Source: Cavia porcellus | Lineage: Eukaryota > Chordata > Mammalia > Rodentia > Caviidae | Reading direction: 5' to 3' | DNA: 64,000 nt | Assembly: GCF_034190915.1 (NCBI RefSeq) | Contig: NW_026947488.1 | Coordinates: 4,660,501-4,724,500, forward strand | Shown: positions 11,866 to 23,300 of the stretch, one piece after another | How the letters are laid out: each line of letters starts with the position of its first letter | Numbering within the stretch: the stretch's first letter is position 1 | The notes under the pieces: model-generated | What the model was told of the DNA's origin: nothing | Seen by the model: the letters and a program-made list of their open reading frames with translations, nothing else | The model's database searches: none | Program-made: the position numbers and the translations under genes

Positions 11866-12846
11866 TCCCAAAAATAGCAGGATATAATACGGTAATCATC
11901 CTTAATTCCCTATTAACTTAAGCTGAAGCTCTGTATAACTTATACTGTTTTATCATGACTGATCTTAGTTGAATCTGGTTTCTTACACTGCTGTTTGGTA
12001 TTGACAGATTTTATTCAAAACTGTTATGATTGATAGTATCAGATCTGAGAGTATAGGCAACTACACTGAAGATGACAAGATTCACTACAATACCCATTCT
12101 GGTTTGATTATTACCTGCTTTTGAAGTTTTACACTATCTACAATGTTTTGTTTTTATTAATATTGTTATGTACTACTATATTCAATTATACTATGCCAGA
12201 TGATATAGACAATTCTATTGAAGATAACAACAGGCAACACAGTAACCACTGTAAAGCATCTTGTACTGTGGTTTTATATGAATTTTTTGTTTCATGTGTT
12301 TATAGGAACATGTTTTGTTTTGTCTTGCTTTGTTTTGTTTCTCCCTCTAATATAGAAAGGATAGAAAGACATGTAGATACTCATGCATGCATAGAACCTA
12401 TAAACAGTTTATGAGAACTGATCTTATAATGCATGATGAAATGTTGAAGAAAAATAAACACTACTACAGTACCCAGTGCTGATCCTGTAGTGTCATGATG
12501 TAAAATCCAGAAATACTATTAATCTTTGTTCAGAGTGATTTTAGCCTGCTTTGGTTTGTTTAATCTTAACATAACATGAAAATAGGGATAACTGCATATA
12601 TGTTTAAGTGTATAGGATTGTTAACCATAAACTAAGTTTTGTTGGATAGTTAAGCAGAACTGTTTGCAGTCTCGCTGTTTGAATGTCCACTTTGTATGCT
12701 TCACTTTTGTAACTTGAACAACTATTTGTAAGAGGACAATATGTAATTATCAACTAGCGATTTCTTACTGTTTATTTTTTCTTTGAAATTATGTATTTCT
12801 ACCCTTTTTCTGTTTTGTTTATTCTTTCTTAAAATAAAATAAAAAT
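11866..12846 (+). mobile_element. HAL1 3' module, copy 2 (5'-truncated)
   Basis: Starts at an 'aaaaatagcaggatata' block equal to the one at about 16,757 in the full-length HAL1 and follows it to the A-rich end 'cttaaaataaaataaaaa'. About 1 kb long, non-coding, internally somewhat shortened. Confidence 0.7.
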
Positions 12847-14441
12847 GGGCATCTGAGATGAATACCCACTTCTCAGATAAAGAAATGCAAACAGCAAATA
12901 AATGTATGAAAAGCGGTTTTTCTGCATCCCACTATCCCTGTGTTACAGAGGTCCCTTTGTTGATACCCTGGCTGGCTCAGCTCACATTTCTCATGTAACT
13001 TCTGCCATAATCATCCTCAAGCCACTCCCTTCTTTGCAAGATAATAAATTCTGGAAAAGGCTTGGATCAGGGCCTTTGTTCTATGTATTCTCATCTGGAC
13101 TGGACTTCAGGCCCCTTGGCTGCCCATAACTATAAATGCTTTTTAGTATCTTTCTTCTCGCCATGGGTTGCACTGGAGGTGGTAGATTGAAATTAATTCA
13201 CCGGATTTTAAAACATATCAGTGGAATTACAAACGTAACTTCCTAGACTATGAGGCAGAAGGGAAAGGGGTTACAATATTTGGATTACAATATTTTAAGG
13301 GATTTCAATAGACAATATTGGGATTACAATAAATAAGTGAGCAGCTGATTGCAAAAGACCAGGTAGGTCCAGTCCCTGAACCCAGCAGCACAGCTGCCTG
13401 CGCCTGCCTGCAGCTGTCTGGAAGGGCAGGTGAGACGTATACCCTGAGGACTCGATGTTCATCAGCCCAGTTCAACCCATCATTAGTAATTATGGTTTAT
13501 GTTTTAAAAGCTATGGATAAGGCTCCATCAATAGTGCAGGGGGGTGGGCTAAGGCCACATGTAGTTATCTGTCATGTTAGGAAGATCACAGAGACGCAGT
13601 TAAAGGATTCTTTTATTTCCCCCCTTTTTTTTCTGACAGGGGATTTAATCTAGGACCTTGCACAGACAAGTATTTGTCCTTTAAGCTATAACCAAACCCT
13701 GTACTGTATAATACTATGCGGGGGAAAGAAAGCTCACTTTCTTCTTGCCATGTGCCAAGAGGGGAACAGCCATGGTAGTCTTTTGTGTACAAAGTACAAC
13801 ATGTAAGTCAAGCTGAATCTACTCAAGTAAACGTGCAAGGAAGGGCAAGCCCAAGTCATTACAATGACCAATGACAGAGCATCCGTACCTGGTTTCAGAA
13901 ATACAATTGCTGGGGAAAACAGAGCTATCTGAAATGTTGGAATGCTCTAAGTTTAGGAAAAAGTTCAGAGACTTTTAACTTACAAATAGACCTACTTGAT
14001 ATTTGAATCTTGTAATTACAGTGCTTACCCAGAGCATGGAGGTATCAGAAACTGGTGGGAAAGAGTATATCATAGGGAGGAGACAGAGGAGGAGGTTTAG
14101 CTAAAGTATTTAAAAAGTAATTATTGCTTGAAATGGGATCACTAAGACGTAACATAGATCAAGAATGTGCAGACTGCATCAATGGTCCCTCTATGCCTAT
14201 ACTCATAATAAACTAAGGATACCAAAAAAGACTAAAGCTAAAATGTAAACAGTACTTTTCTAGGCATTTCAAAAACAGGGATCCTGCAAACCTGCTCCCT
14301 GCTCTGGTGTGGGAACATGCCAGTCCCTTGGACCAGGGGCAAGGCAAGGCCTCCTGAATAGCCCGGCCCAACTTTATCCATGCAGGCTGCAGCAGGAGAA
14401 TGGAGGCCACATGCAAAAATAACAACAATAGAAAATACTTC
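12847..14441. other. Unassigned sequence between HAL1 copies
   Basis: Apart from one inverted ID SINE (13,625-13,705) I see no gene or named repeat. A small AT-rich patch at 13,270-13,335 repeats 'ggattacaat' three times. Confidence 0.5.
13625..13705 (-). mobile_element. ID-type SINE, inverted
   Basis: The reverse strand shows the tRNA-Ala-derived ID body: the 'ggtttggttatagctta' region, then a B-box-like 'ctagattaaatccc'. Old and diverged. Confidence 0.55.
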
Positions 14442-15165
14442 CGGGAGAACATGGCGGACAGATAACAGCAACTACCGGAGGCTCTCTGAAAGACTCGGCT
14501 CAGAAGCCAGGAATGGTGCGGACTAAGGAGACATAAGCAGGTGGAGATATGCTCTGCTGACTCAGGAACGAACTGGGCTGAGAGAAACCAACTTGGAATG
14601 CATTCCTGGTGCTAAAACAGGAACAGAAAAGCCTCGGTGTGGAGGCTGGACCCCACGCCATTGTAAGCCGCGATTTGGGTTTCCCGCCGCGCAGCGGCTG
14701 GCTGCCTCTACAGTGGCTCGGCAAGGAGAGAGACGCGCAGAAGCTCTGAGAACGGCAATCTGCGAACGGCAGGGAGGCGTGCACTGACTTGTGGTGAGGT
14801 GAGTGAGAGAAGCTGACACTCTACCACAGTTTGTGGTAGGACTTTCTGGGCCCGAGCAGTCCTGCGGGAGCAGGGCGCGGTGGCGACTCCAGCCACACAT
14901 CCCCCTCTCGGGCGGGATTGGTGAAAAGTGCCTGGCCTGCGTGACGCTGCGGGCGGACCTGGTAGGCTGTCCCAACCCAGATCCCAGAGCCTGACGGTGG
15001 CCGGGAGGGGAGACGCGTAGGCTGCCTGGTCCGTAACTCCCTGGTGCGCAGCGGTGAGCGGGAACACCTAACTGGCGCAATTCGATCAGGCTGTGGCTGA
15101 CTGGGAGAGAAGCTGGGCCTCTTATATAAGCTTGCATATATAAGGAACAGAGAAGAAGAGGCAGC
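14442..15165 (+). promoter_or_regulatory. HAL1 5' UTR / presumed internal promoter
   Basis: G+C-rich, CpG-containing leader upstream of ORF1, sharply different from the AT-rich flanks. L1-type elements carry an internal Pol II promoter here. No specific box is certain, apart from a reversed CCAAT (attgg at about 14,918). The long antisense open frame here (14,562-15,428) is a composition artefact. Confidence 0.5.
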
Positions 15166-16218
15166 ATGGGAAGAGGCAGCAACAAGAAAGGCTCCTCGGC
15201 CCCCAATTCTGAGAAACAGGCAATAGCAGACACCGCACCAATATACATAAGGCACCATATAGAGAGCCTCATAGACCAATTCAGGAATGAAGTTATCAAC
15301 GACCTGAAGCTAGAAGTATGCAGAATAGTTAGAGAAATGCTAAGTACCACCCAAGAAAAAACAGATGGTGGAATGGAAGAACAGAAAAAAAGGGGAGAAT
15401 TGTTTGATGGAGAAAACAGAGAAAGCATAGAATACGTGAAGCAGGTTCAAAGGGACTACCAAGATACTAAGAAGTCTATAGAAGACTGGCATAACAGCTT
15501 GAAAGAAACTAAGGACAGACTATCTGAACTGGAGGGCAGACTTGTAATATGGGAGAATGAAATGAAAAACTTCTTAAAAATAACAAAGAAACAAACAGCA
15601 ATAATACAAAGACAAGAAGATGATAAGAGGATCCATAACTTAAGGATTAAGAACATAAAAGAAGAAGTAGGGACACAAACAAGTGAACTACAAAAGCTAC
15701 TCACAGAAATAATCCAGGAGAATTTTCCTAATTTAGCAAAAGGTAAAGATACTCAGATGTATGAGGCATACAGGACCCCAGCTACCTACAACCCAAACAG
15801 AGCAACACCCAGGCATATAATAATAAAAATTCCAGAAATTCAATACAAGAACAGAATATTAAAAGCTGTAAGAGACAAGAAACAGACCACTTACAAGGGA
15901 ACACCCATCAGAATTACAGCAGATTTCTCGGCACAAACCATCAAATCACGAAGAGCGTGGGGGGAAATAATTCAAGCTTTGAAAGATAATAATCTCCAGC
16001 CAAGATTGAGATATCCTGCACAACTGTCCCTGGAAATTGATGGAAAAACAAGGTGCTTCCAGGATAAAGAGGAACTGGGGGAATTTGCAACCACCAATTC
16101 AACTCTACAGAGAGTATTGCAGGATATTCTAAAAAAAGAAAAATACAAAGAACCCAGAAATAGTGGCGGGGAGGCCACAATGAATGGAGCAGAGAACAAA
16201 ATGAAGAAGACAAACTGA
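15166..16218 (+). CDS. HAL1 ORF1 protein (L1 ORF1p-like RNA-binding protein), 350 aa
   Basis: Uninterrupted 350-codon frame. The ATG at 15,166 is chosen because it starts the basic MGRGSNKKG N-terminus right after the GC-rich leader. Residues 1-30 look disordered. About 40-150 form a charged, heptad-rich coiled coil for trimerisation. About 155-250 is the RRM, with 'NLRIKNIKEEV' and 'TPRHIIIKIPEI'. About 255-325 is the C-terminal domain, with 'GTPIRITADFSAQTIKSRR' and 'RYPAQLSL'. By family knowledge ORF1p binds its RNA and acts as a chaperone in a cytoplasmic RNP. No ORF2 follows. Related broken ORF1 sequence is at 1,740-2,230. Confidence 0.9.
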   Translation: MGRGSNKKGSSAPNSEKQAIADTAPIYIRHHIESLIDQFRNEVINDLKLEVCRIVREMLSTTQEKTDGGMEEQKKRGELFDGENRESIEYVKQVQRDYQDTKKSIEDWHNSLKETKDRLSELEGRLVIWENEMKNFLKITKKQTAIIQRQEDDKRIHNLRIKNIKEEVGTQTSELQKLLTEIIQENFPNLAKGKDTQMYEAYRTPATYNPNRATPRHIIIKIPEIQYKNRILKAVRDKKQTTYKGTPIRITADFSAQTIKSRRAWGEIIQALKDNNLQPRLRYPAQLSLEIDGKTRCFQDKEELGEFATTNSTLQRVLQDILKKEKYKEPRNSGGEATMNGAENKMKKTN

Positions 16219-17590
16219 CAGCTACTGACAGAAAAAGAGCTCAACAGAAATGAGGCAGAGACGATTGGATGATAGGAACAGCTATTTTGGAGAAAATGAC
16301 ATCTTAATAGGTAATACTGATTTAGTATCATCTTGTTTTGAAGTCTCATCTAGCTTCTGTCCTTCTGTCTCCAATGGTCTAAATAGGTTGTATCTTACTG
16401 GATTTTATTATGTACGATAGTATAAGCAAAAACCTTGTAAAGACAAGGAGATTATACAGAAACCATTATTCATTTTCTGTTAGTCGATTCTAAATACTCT
16501 GTAATGCTGTCATTCTCTTGAATGGTTTTACATTGTTTTGATATACTTAATGCTACAGTATACGAAGTTGTACTCAAGGATTTCAAAGAAAGAGACAATA
16601 TGGTAACTACTTTTAGGTTAGGATTATCTGGTGGTGAAACACTATTCTGCTTAAATGGTTATGTTTTGATCTGCGCTGTTTCGTTGTTATGCCCTCTTTT
16701 ATCTCAATCTCCACTCCATTATTTACTTTCTTATCTTTATCCTTTTAATTAAAGGAAAAAATAGCAGGATATATTATAGTAACCCACTTTGACTTTTCAT
16801 TACCTTGATTTAAAGCCCTGTATTACTCTCACCATCTGGTTTTTAACTGATGTTCCCCTATTCTGTTTTGCTGGATAGTATCAGGTTCGAAAGTTTAGGC
16901 ATCAGCTGTGAAGATAATGAGATGCATTATAACGCCCATTCTTGTTGACTTTTATCTACTTTTGAAGACCTACAATGTCTCCAATGTTTTGGTTTTGTCG
17001 GCTTTATTCTTTACTGTTTTGTTCAATTGTATTATAACTAATGATATAGGCAATTCTATTAGAGATAGCGGGAGGCATTATAGTAACCATTGTTGATCAC
17101 CTTGTATTATGTTTTTACATTATCTATTATGTCCACCCTTTTGACTTGACCGATTCTGTTCTGTTATGTCCCATTTGGTTTTACTCTCTTCCAAAAAAGT
17201 AATAAGAACCGTGGGAGCAATGAAACCCAAAATGTGTAATAGTCATGGTACAAAAGAGAGGAAAAGAAAGTGCTCCAAACTATGTAACTGCATGTATATT
17301 TAACTGTATAAGATAGAAAATGATATCACAGAGTTTTACTGGATCAATGAACAGAACTGTCTGCAGTATCATTGATGGAATGTCCATTTTACAAGCTTTA
17401 ATTTTGTGACTTGAACAATTATTTCTAAGATGACAATACGTAATCCATTAACTAGTGATTTCCTACTGTTCATTTTTTTTCTGTAAATCTGTATAACTTG
17501 TACCCTTTCCCTGCTTTTTTTTTCTTTTCTCCTTAAATAAAATTTAAAAAAAAAAGAGAAGAAAAAAAAAGAAAAAAAAAAAGAAAATTA
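16219..17590 (+). repeat. HAL1 3' module and poly(A) tail
   Basis: AT-rich, stop-filled sequence shared with 235-1,630, 11,866-12,846 and, inverted, 59,195-59,598. It ends with AATAAA ('ttaaataaaattt' at about 17,533) and a long A/G tail. The short ORFs inside (16,522-16,752 and 16,908-17,096) are not conserved between copies. Confidence 0.75.
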
Positions 17591-18086
17591 GCAACCTGTG
17601 TAGGCATTAGGAGCCACGGGTGCTCAGTGCACTGGTGTCCATGGTAATGCCCGAAAGTGCAGTGGACAGATGGCATATGGGGATGGCTATGGAGGAAATA
17701 AGGGAGGCCCATGCACACACCTCTTCCTGTGCACAAACATATACAGGTCCATGCCTCCAGTATAAATTCAAAATGGAAACAGTAATGGGCCTGACCTTGC
17801 ACAATGGAGCCCAAGTGAGCACAAATCAAGAGGATGCTAGGGGAGTAGTAGCTAAGTGCGCACCTGTGCAGTGGGCCTGACCCTCACGCACGGTACCGTG
17901 GGTCAGTGTAGAGTGCCAATATGTGCTGTCAACCTGTGATAAAGACGACCCGTGGAACTGGGTGAGGCGGGCACAGCTAAAGCCCCCATGGTTCTTTAAC
18001 AACGCAGTCTGGCTGAGGAGGCAGCCTGCTGGAAGTTGGTGTTGGGTGCAGATTAATGAGTATTAAATAAATGACACCTGCATTAG
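17591..18086. other. Unassigned flank
   Basis: An 86-codon open frame (17,620-17,880, +) is present but has no recognisable domain and no support from another copy. Nothing else seen. Confidence 0.4.
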
Positions 18087-19010
18087 TTGCTGCTATGCCT
18101 GACAGTGTATGTGAAACAAATTGGGGAGACTGTTACTTATCGTGTTGTAGCAGATTTAATGAATGGGTTTTTTTTCAGTATCTCTGCTGTTGAAGGAAAT
18201 GGGGAACCGTCTGCTTCCCTGTGGAAAGGTCAACAATGGACTCTCAATGTTCCCCCACGGTGCCAGCATAGCCTGACTCTATGCCCTGGGATGGTACTGG
18301 TTGACCCAGTGCCATACACAACACCAACCCCAAGTTGGTATTTCATTACATCTGTGATACAGTGTGAACCTTGAGTGCTTTCCAGACCCAGAGGAGGCAT
18401 CATCCACAGAAATAATCCAGCCTTAAAGAACAGGATGAGCCACCACTACCTTCAAGCTGCAGAACCTGGGCCATCTGTCATGGCTGGGGGCCATTTGGTC
18501 AACCCACATAAAAGCAATGCCTTCTGCTGGTACAGATCATCAGGCTTTTCCACCCCCACTTCACACAAACAACGGCGGCCTTTTTGGGAATCTGGGGACA
18601 CCTAACCCACCGAGTCCACAATTAACAGAAATACTGAGACCACTTTATTTAGTAAAAGAAGCAGCAAACTGGATTGGGAGCCTGAACAACTCCAGGCTTT
18701 TTCTCAAGCAGAAGTGGCTGTAAAACAACTGCAAGCCTCGGGCTATCAGCAGAAAATGAAGTCTGTGAATCCTGTATTTCCGGGTGCAGGTGAGGACTAT
18801 CGCAGCAGGGAGACAACAAGAGAGTCCCTTAGGAGTTTGGTCACAGAACAGAGCCCTCTCAAGACAACTGTGTGTTGCACACTCTGCCCTAAGCAAGTGG
18901 GAGAGCATCACTAAGAGTATCCCATTCCTGTGCACCTCATCTTCCTATCTGTGGATGGCTGCATCGTGACGTTCTGAAGATGCATCTTTCCGGGGCAGAA
19001 CAAACAGGCA
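18087..19010 (+). pseudogene. ERV-L-like pol remnant (reverse transcriptase to RNase H)
   Basis: At 18,140-18,290 one frame reads 'VVADLMNGFFFSIS' and 'LWKGQQWTLNVPPR', like RT palm blocks of class III (ERV-L) elements. At 18,625-18,745 another frame reads 'LDWEPEQLQAFSQAE', the RT connection/RNase H transition. 'PLGVWSQNRALS' follows at about 18,817. Frames shift repeatedly and no LTR was recognised, so this is an old fragment. Confidence 0.6.
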
Positions 19011-20183
19011 CAGTGACCAAACTGCATGCTTGTTACAGCAAGGCAGCTCCCTGGCTTCTGGCCCTTTAGGTAGAGTCCATGCCTCCAAGGACCACTGATG
19101 CCAACCGGTCAAGACCAGGAAGCATCAAGTGCTGTCCACCACCACACTTCCACACAACACAAGGGAAGGCTCTTGCACCCAAAGAAGCCCAGCTGGCTTA
19201 GGGGCAGCGCAAATGCACTTGGAGCTCTGAAGCTCTGCCTAGCTGCCACAGGGGATCTTCTGAGACCCAGTGACAGGGACCAAATGCTAAGGAACAGGAT
19301 CCAGGGCAGCAATGGTGAACCTGTGGCATGCACGCTGCATCAGGCTGTTTGTATCACTGAAAGCTCTAAAAGGTTCACAGTCACCAGTCTACACTGCACG
19401 AGTGCTTCCGACTGCTAGCCACCACCTCCCCATCTTTTAAAGAGCATGTGTCATGTGACACACAGGTTTTGAGAATTGATTGATCTCTAGGGACAGCATG
19501 GCCAAGGAGCCACTTCCACTCAGCCTCTGAGTGCCAATTCCCTATTGGAGTTCGGTCACCTTCTTCCCAGGCCTGGGAACAGCTCAGGTCCTAGCACCCA
19601 GAACTATCTTGGAATTGCCCCAACCCAGGACAAGTCAGGAATATGCCTTTGGTTAATTCGTAAAGAATGCTTTAAACTGCCCTTCCAAGTGAGCAAAGTA
19701 GTTATACAAACTTTATCTCAATGCAAGATGTTATGAAACTTTAGTAGCACACCTGAAATAATCTTTTGAGAGATGCCGCTTATCCCCAAGAATCACTCCC
19801 GTGAGAGGCTCCTCAGCAGGAAGCAGCTGTACAATGACCCAGCTCACTGGAGAGCAGGTGCCCAGGCATGGGGAGTGCACCTTTCCCTCCCCAGCTGCTC
19901 CTTGCCTGCGAGGCGGCTCTAAGCATGATGAGAGCAGCGGGCTTTCTCCCTCTTCCAAAAGCTTTGGAAACTATTTTCCCACTCATCAGTGTACCCGGAG
20001 GACCATGTCCCCACGCTGCAGAGGATGGGACACCTGGTCATACTCTACTACCCTTGCTTTCCTAATGTTACCTCATAGAATGCCCAGTCTGGTGCAGCAA
20101 AACTGCTTGTGACATCTCTGTGTCATGAGGAAGCTATGTGAGGACAGACATGTCTAATGACCTCCCACGAGGCAGGCTCTTAC
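19011..20183. other. Region 3' of the DIDO1-like SPOC exon; no last exon found
   Basis: I searched by eye on the minus strand for the large last exon that follows the SPOC exons in DIDO1 and did not find it. Only a hAT-type MITE (19,307-19,387) is recognised. Minus-strand reading through the splice donor at 20,183 would stop after 15-20 codons near 20,134. Confidence 0.5.
19307..19387 (+). mobile_element. hAT-type MITE, copy 1 (diverged)
   Basis: About 80 bp with ends 'cagcaatggtgaacct' and 'aggttcacagtcaccag', similar to the terminal inverted repeats of the cleaner copies at 24,562 and 63,638. The interior 'caggctgtttgtatcactgaaag' matches the copy at 52,396. A target duplication is not clear. 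Confidence 0.55.
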
Positions 20184-20379
20184 CTGGACCTGCAAAGGGC
20201 CAGAGACTGGGTGGCACAGGGTCCTTGGCACTCAGCGGGATCAGGTAGAGGTCCTTGATCCGCCTGTGGGTATTAGCGACGACCCCAAAGCGGCCACAGC
20301 TGCTGAAGTAGTAGTAGAGAGAGGTGTAGGCCCCCTCTTCCTCCGAGGTCACAGGCTGAAAGCAGATCAGACACAGCTC
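20184..20379 (-). CDS. DIDO1-like: DIDO1-like exon 11: end of SPOC domain (1014-1078)
   Basis: Acceptor 'gctttgtcttgcag', donor CCAG|GTAAGA (strong). Encodes ELCLICFQPVTSEEEGAYTS, FSSCGRFGVVANTHR and KDLYLIPLSAKDPVP. The next DIDO1 exon is absent nearby. Reading into the intron would add a short tail (KSLPRGRSL...) ending near 20,134. That would give a DIDO2-like product, but this is inference. Confidence 0.82.
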
Positions 20380-23300
20380 CTGCAAGACAAAGCACGCCAG
20401 AGCCTTCACTGGGCTGCCACTAGCCAGCCCAGTCACAGGCTGTGCCTGAGCCTCCCACATAAGTCCTGGTGATTCCCACTGTCATTTTCTGTCTCCCGGT
20501 TCAGTGTGCAAAAGTAAAGAAATGTAAAGAAAACCCAGGCTCATGCTTCAGGCTTTCAAAGCAAAACCTCACTTTTGGCCCGAAGCTCACTATGCTCCTT
20601 CCCCTCCACCCAGGTCGGGTCGCACAGGGCCCTGGCAGCAGTGAGGCATCGGCATGCAGGGCCCACCAGCAAGCAGGGCCCACACAGAGCAGCTGTTACT
20701 CCGCACGCAGGGATCACGACAAAAGAGACCTGCAAGGGGCGCCAGCTGCCTCCTTGTTACAGGGTGAAGCCGCACAGGACTGAGAGGATCGTCCTTCCCA
20801 TGAACCAGATGCAAACCCCAGGCCCAACTCAGTCTCAGGGGTACCAGGGAAACAAAGCCAGTTCAGGGCTCAGGGCAGCAGCTGAGCCCAGCCTCCTCAT
20901 CATTCCCTTTACCAGCTGTCATGAGAGTGAGAGAGACACAGTGCGTGTAATTTTTACCAAAACCAAATTTGCACACATTTTTATATGACATCAGAAGCAA
21001 ACTCATATTACTGCAATATTCAAACACACCACGAGGTACAGCATCTTCACAAATTTAAGGGTTTCATTTTAAACCTGTAGTAAGTTCCAGACTGATAATT
21101 CAACTGTTAGCCCAGCAGAGAGAGGATATACAAGACAGACTGGAACACTTTCTCTGACTGTTGCAGACAGCTGCAGATACCTTGGACACGGAAGACTGGA
21201 GCTTGCCGACATAATTCCACACTGTCTCTGGCACAATCCTCCCGCCGATGTGAATCGTATCCGGCAGGTCCTAAACAGGAAGGACTCGGAGTAAATGGAT
21301 AATAGGGGATTTCAGCACACAAAACCCCTCCAAACTCAAGAAAACCACAACTAGTTCAAGGCAAGTGGCGCCAGCTTCACATTTGTGTTTGAGGTGAACG
21401 GTTAAACACCACCAAGGATTAGAAGCTGCCTTGCCCAAGGGTGGTGTGATGTCTGCCTGCGTCCAACAGGGCCACCATCAGAAGGTCACTTTATGAACAC
21501 AGAATAATGCTTTGTGCATTAGCCAGAAGGACTGACCAGTTGCTTCTGGCCGAGCTCGCCATAGCCAGGGTCACTATGCTTCCTTTCGCGAAGCAGGAGC
21601 CTGCTGCACTGAAAGCTGGGAGTACACGCATTAGGAAACCACAGCTGAAACCCAGTCAGAACACCTGGGTTCTGCCTCTTTGCACTGCATAGCCTTCTCC
21701 TCACCGCAGCAACTTCTACTCCACCCGGAGAGGCGCACAGAGCAGGAGATGAAGTGTGACAGGCAGGCTTTGCCCGCCCACGGGGTCCCCTAGGACATGC
21801 TCGCAGGGGCATATGCACCCTGGGTTCTCACCTCACTGACACAAACAGAACTCCCAGAGACAGGATACGCCTTAGTAACAAATTTGCCTATGCTCTCCAT
21901 GTGAATAAGGCCTTTCCAGATGCTGCTGAGGGGAAACGAAGGCAAGGTCCTGTCTCCTATTCGGGGGGACCGTGACTCTGAAATGCTGCTAAATAAAACC
22001 ACAGCAAAACACTGTCAATCTTTTTGTTCAGTGGAAATCACAAAAAGGTGAAGACAATATATTTACAAGCAGAAGTGAATCCTGTTCATTTGCTAACTTA
22101 CCTTAGCCAAGAAGTTATTGAAATCCTTATAGTTTAGAAACTTGGACAAAGAAAGTAAACTGAATATATAGTCAGCAAATCATGATGATCACATGACTTC
22201 AAATTTCAGTTTGTACTGTTTGTCCCTTCCATACAGTGATTAGGTGCCTGGTGGGAGCCTCGGTGTGAACTGGATTCTGGGGCAAACTTCAGACTTGTGT
22301 TTCACTGCCACCTTCCCCTTGCTCATCTCAAAGAAACCACAGGACCCTGGGCAGCTCACACCCAGCCGGGCACCCACCTGACACCTGGCGACGGTGGAAC
22401 TGACAGATGCCTCAGGTCCAGGGACGAGGTTGGCTTGACAAGTATGGATTTGGGCAATGTCACAGAGAGTACAGCAGGCTTTGGCAGGCCTGGTGTGGCT
22501 TCAGTTATATGGGTGCTGTCCAGGTGGTTTTCAGCAGAGGCCATGATAGTGCAGGACCTACCCACAGCAGTCCTGGGGTCACGGTTGGACACTGTGACTG
22601 CGGTGACCACCCCATCTGGGCAGCTGGGGAGGACTTTGAGTGGGGAGGGTCTGGCACCTCGGTCCCCTGGAGGCCCAGTGACATACTTTCTCTCTGGCTT
22701 TGGGCCAGAGGCCCTTCCCAGGTGTGACTCTGAGGCAGCCACTGCAGATCCTTCAGCAGATACTCGAGAAACCCGATCAGGCAGGGAGCTTCCAGGCTGG
22801 GATTTTAAGTCCTCTTGCTTGGCAGAAGGTGATATTTTTTGTTTTTTAGGACCTGGTTCATCTTCAGATGGAACCTGATCTGAAGAAAGCAAAAACAGAG
22901 TCAGTGAGAAGGGCAGTGCCATCACAGCCTGCTGTTGAGTAAAGTGGCTTCTTACAGGCACCAAAGGCACAGGATGAAGGTAGGGTGAACTCTAGAAAAC
23001 CATGTCAGCCTTTCTGATTGTTTCACGTAGGCCTGAATCAGTGATTTTAAACAGAATCAAGGCTTCTTGAGTTTTGAAAGTTCACCCCAGACTATGCTCA
23101 CCTGTACAAATCTTGTAGTTCAGAGCAGAAAGGTGGGCCGGGTGCTGGCTTGTCTGACCCTTCGACCTCCCGCCAGGGCCACCAAGGAGAGGCGCTGCAC
23201 TCTTCACATGGACAGCATGTACTGATCTTTGCTGCTCCTCAAAGAAAAAGGGGAAAATGACCAGGTCGTTTCCTTTCCCCGTCATGTCCGAATGACTGTG

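Larger units (their letters stand above)
14442..17590 (+). mobile_element. Full-length HAL1 (half-L1) retrotransposon, ORF1 only
   Basis: Three parts in order: a GC-rich 5' UTR (about 14,442-15,165, opening 'gggagaacatggcggaca'), an intact ORF1 (15,166-16,218), and a 1.3-kb non-coding 3' module ending in an A-rich tail interrupted by single G residues (17,540-17,588). No reverse transcriptase or endonuclease sequence occurs between ORF1 and the tail, which is the defining feature of HAL1. Possible target-site copies are 'agaaaata' before the element and 'agaaaatta' after the tail, weak because both are A-rich. Mobilisation would need the ORF2 protein of an autonomous L1. The intact ORF suggests recent activity. 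Confidence 0.85.

Noticed and set aside
14562..15428. 288-codon minus-strand ORF
   Set aside because: Antisense to the HAL1 leader and ORF1 start. GC composition, no domain.
22297..22878. 193-codon plus-strand ORF
   Set aside because: Antisense shadow of DIDO1-like exon 8.
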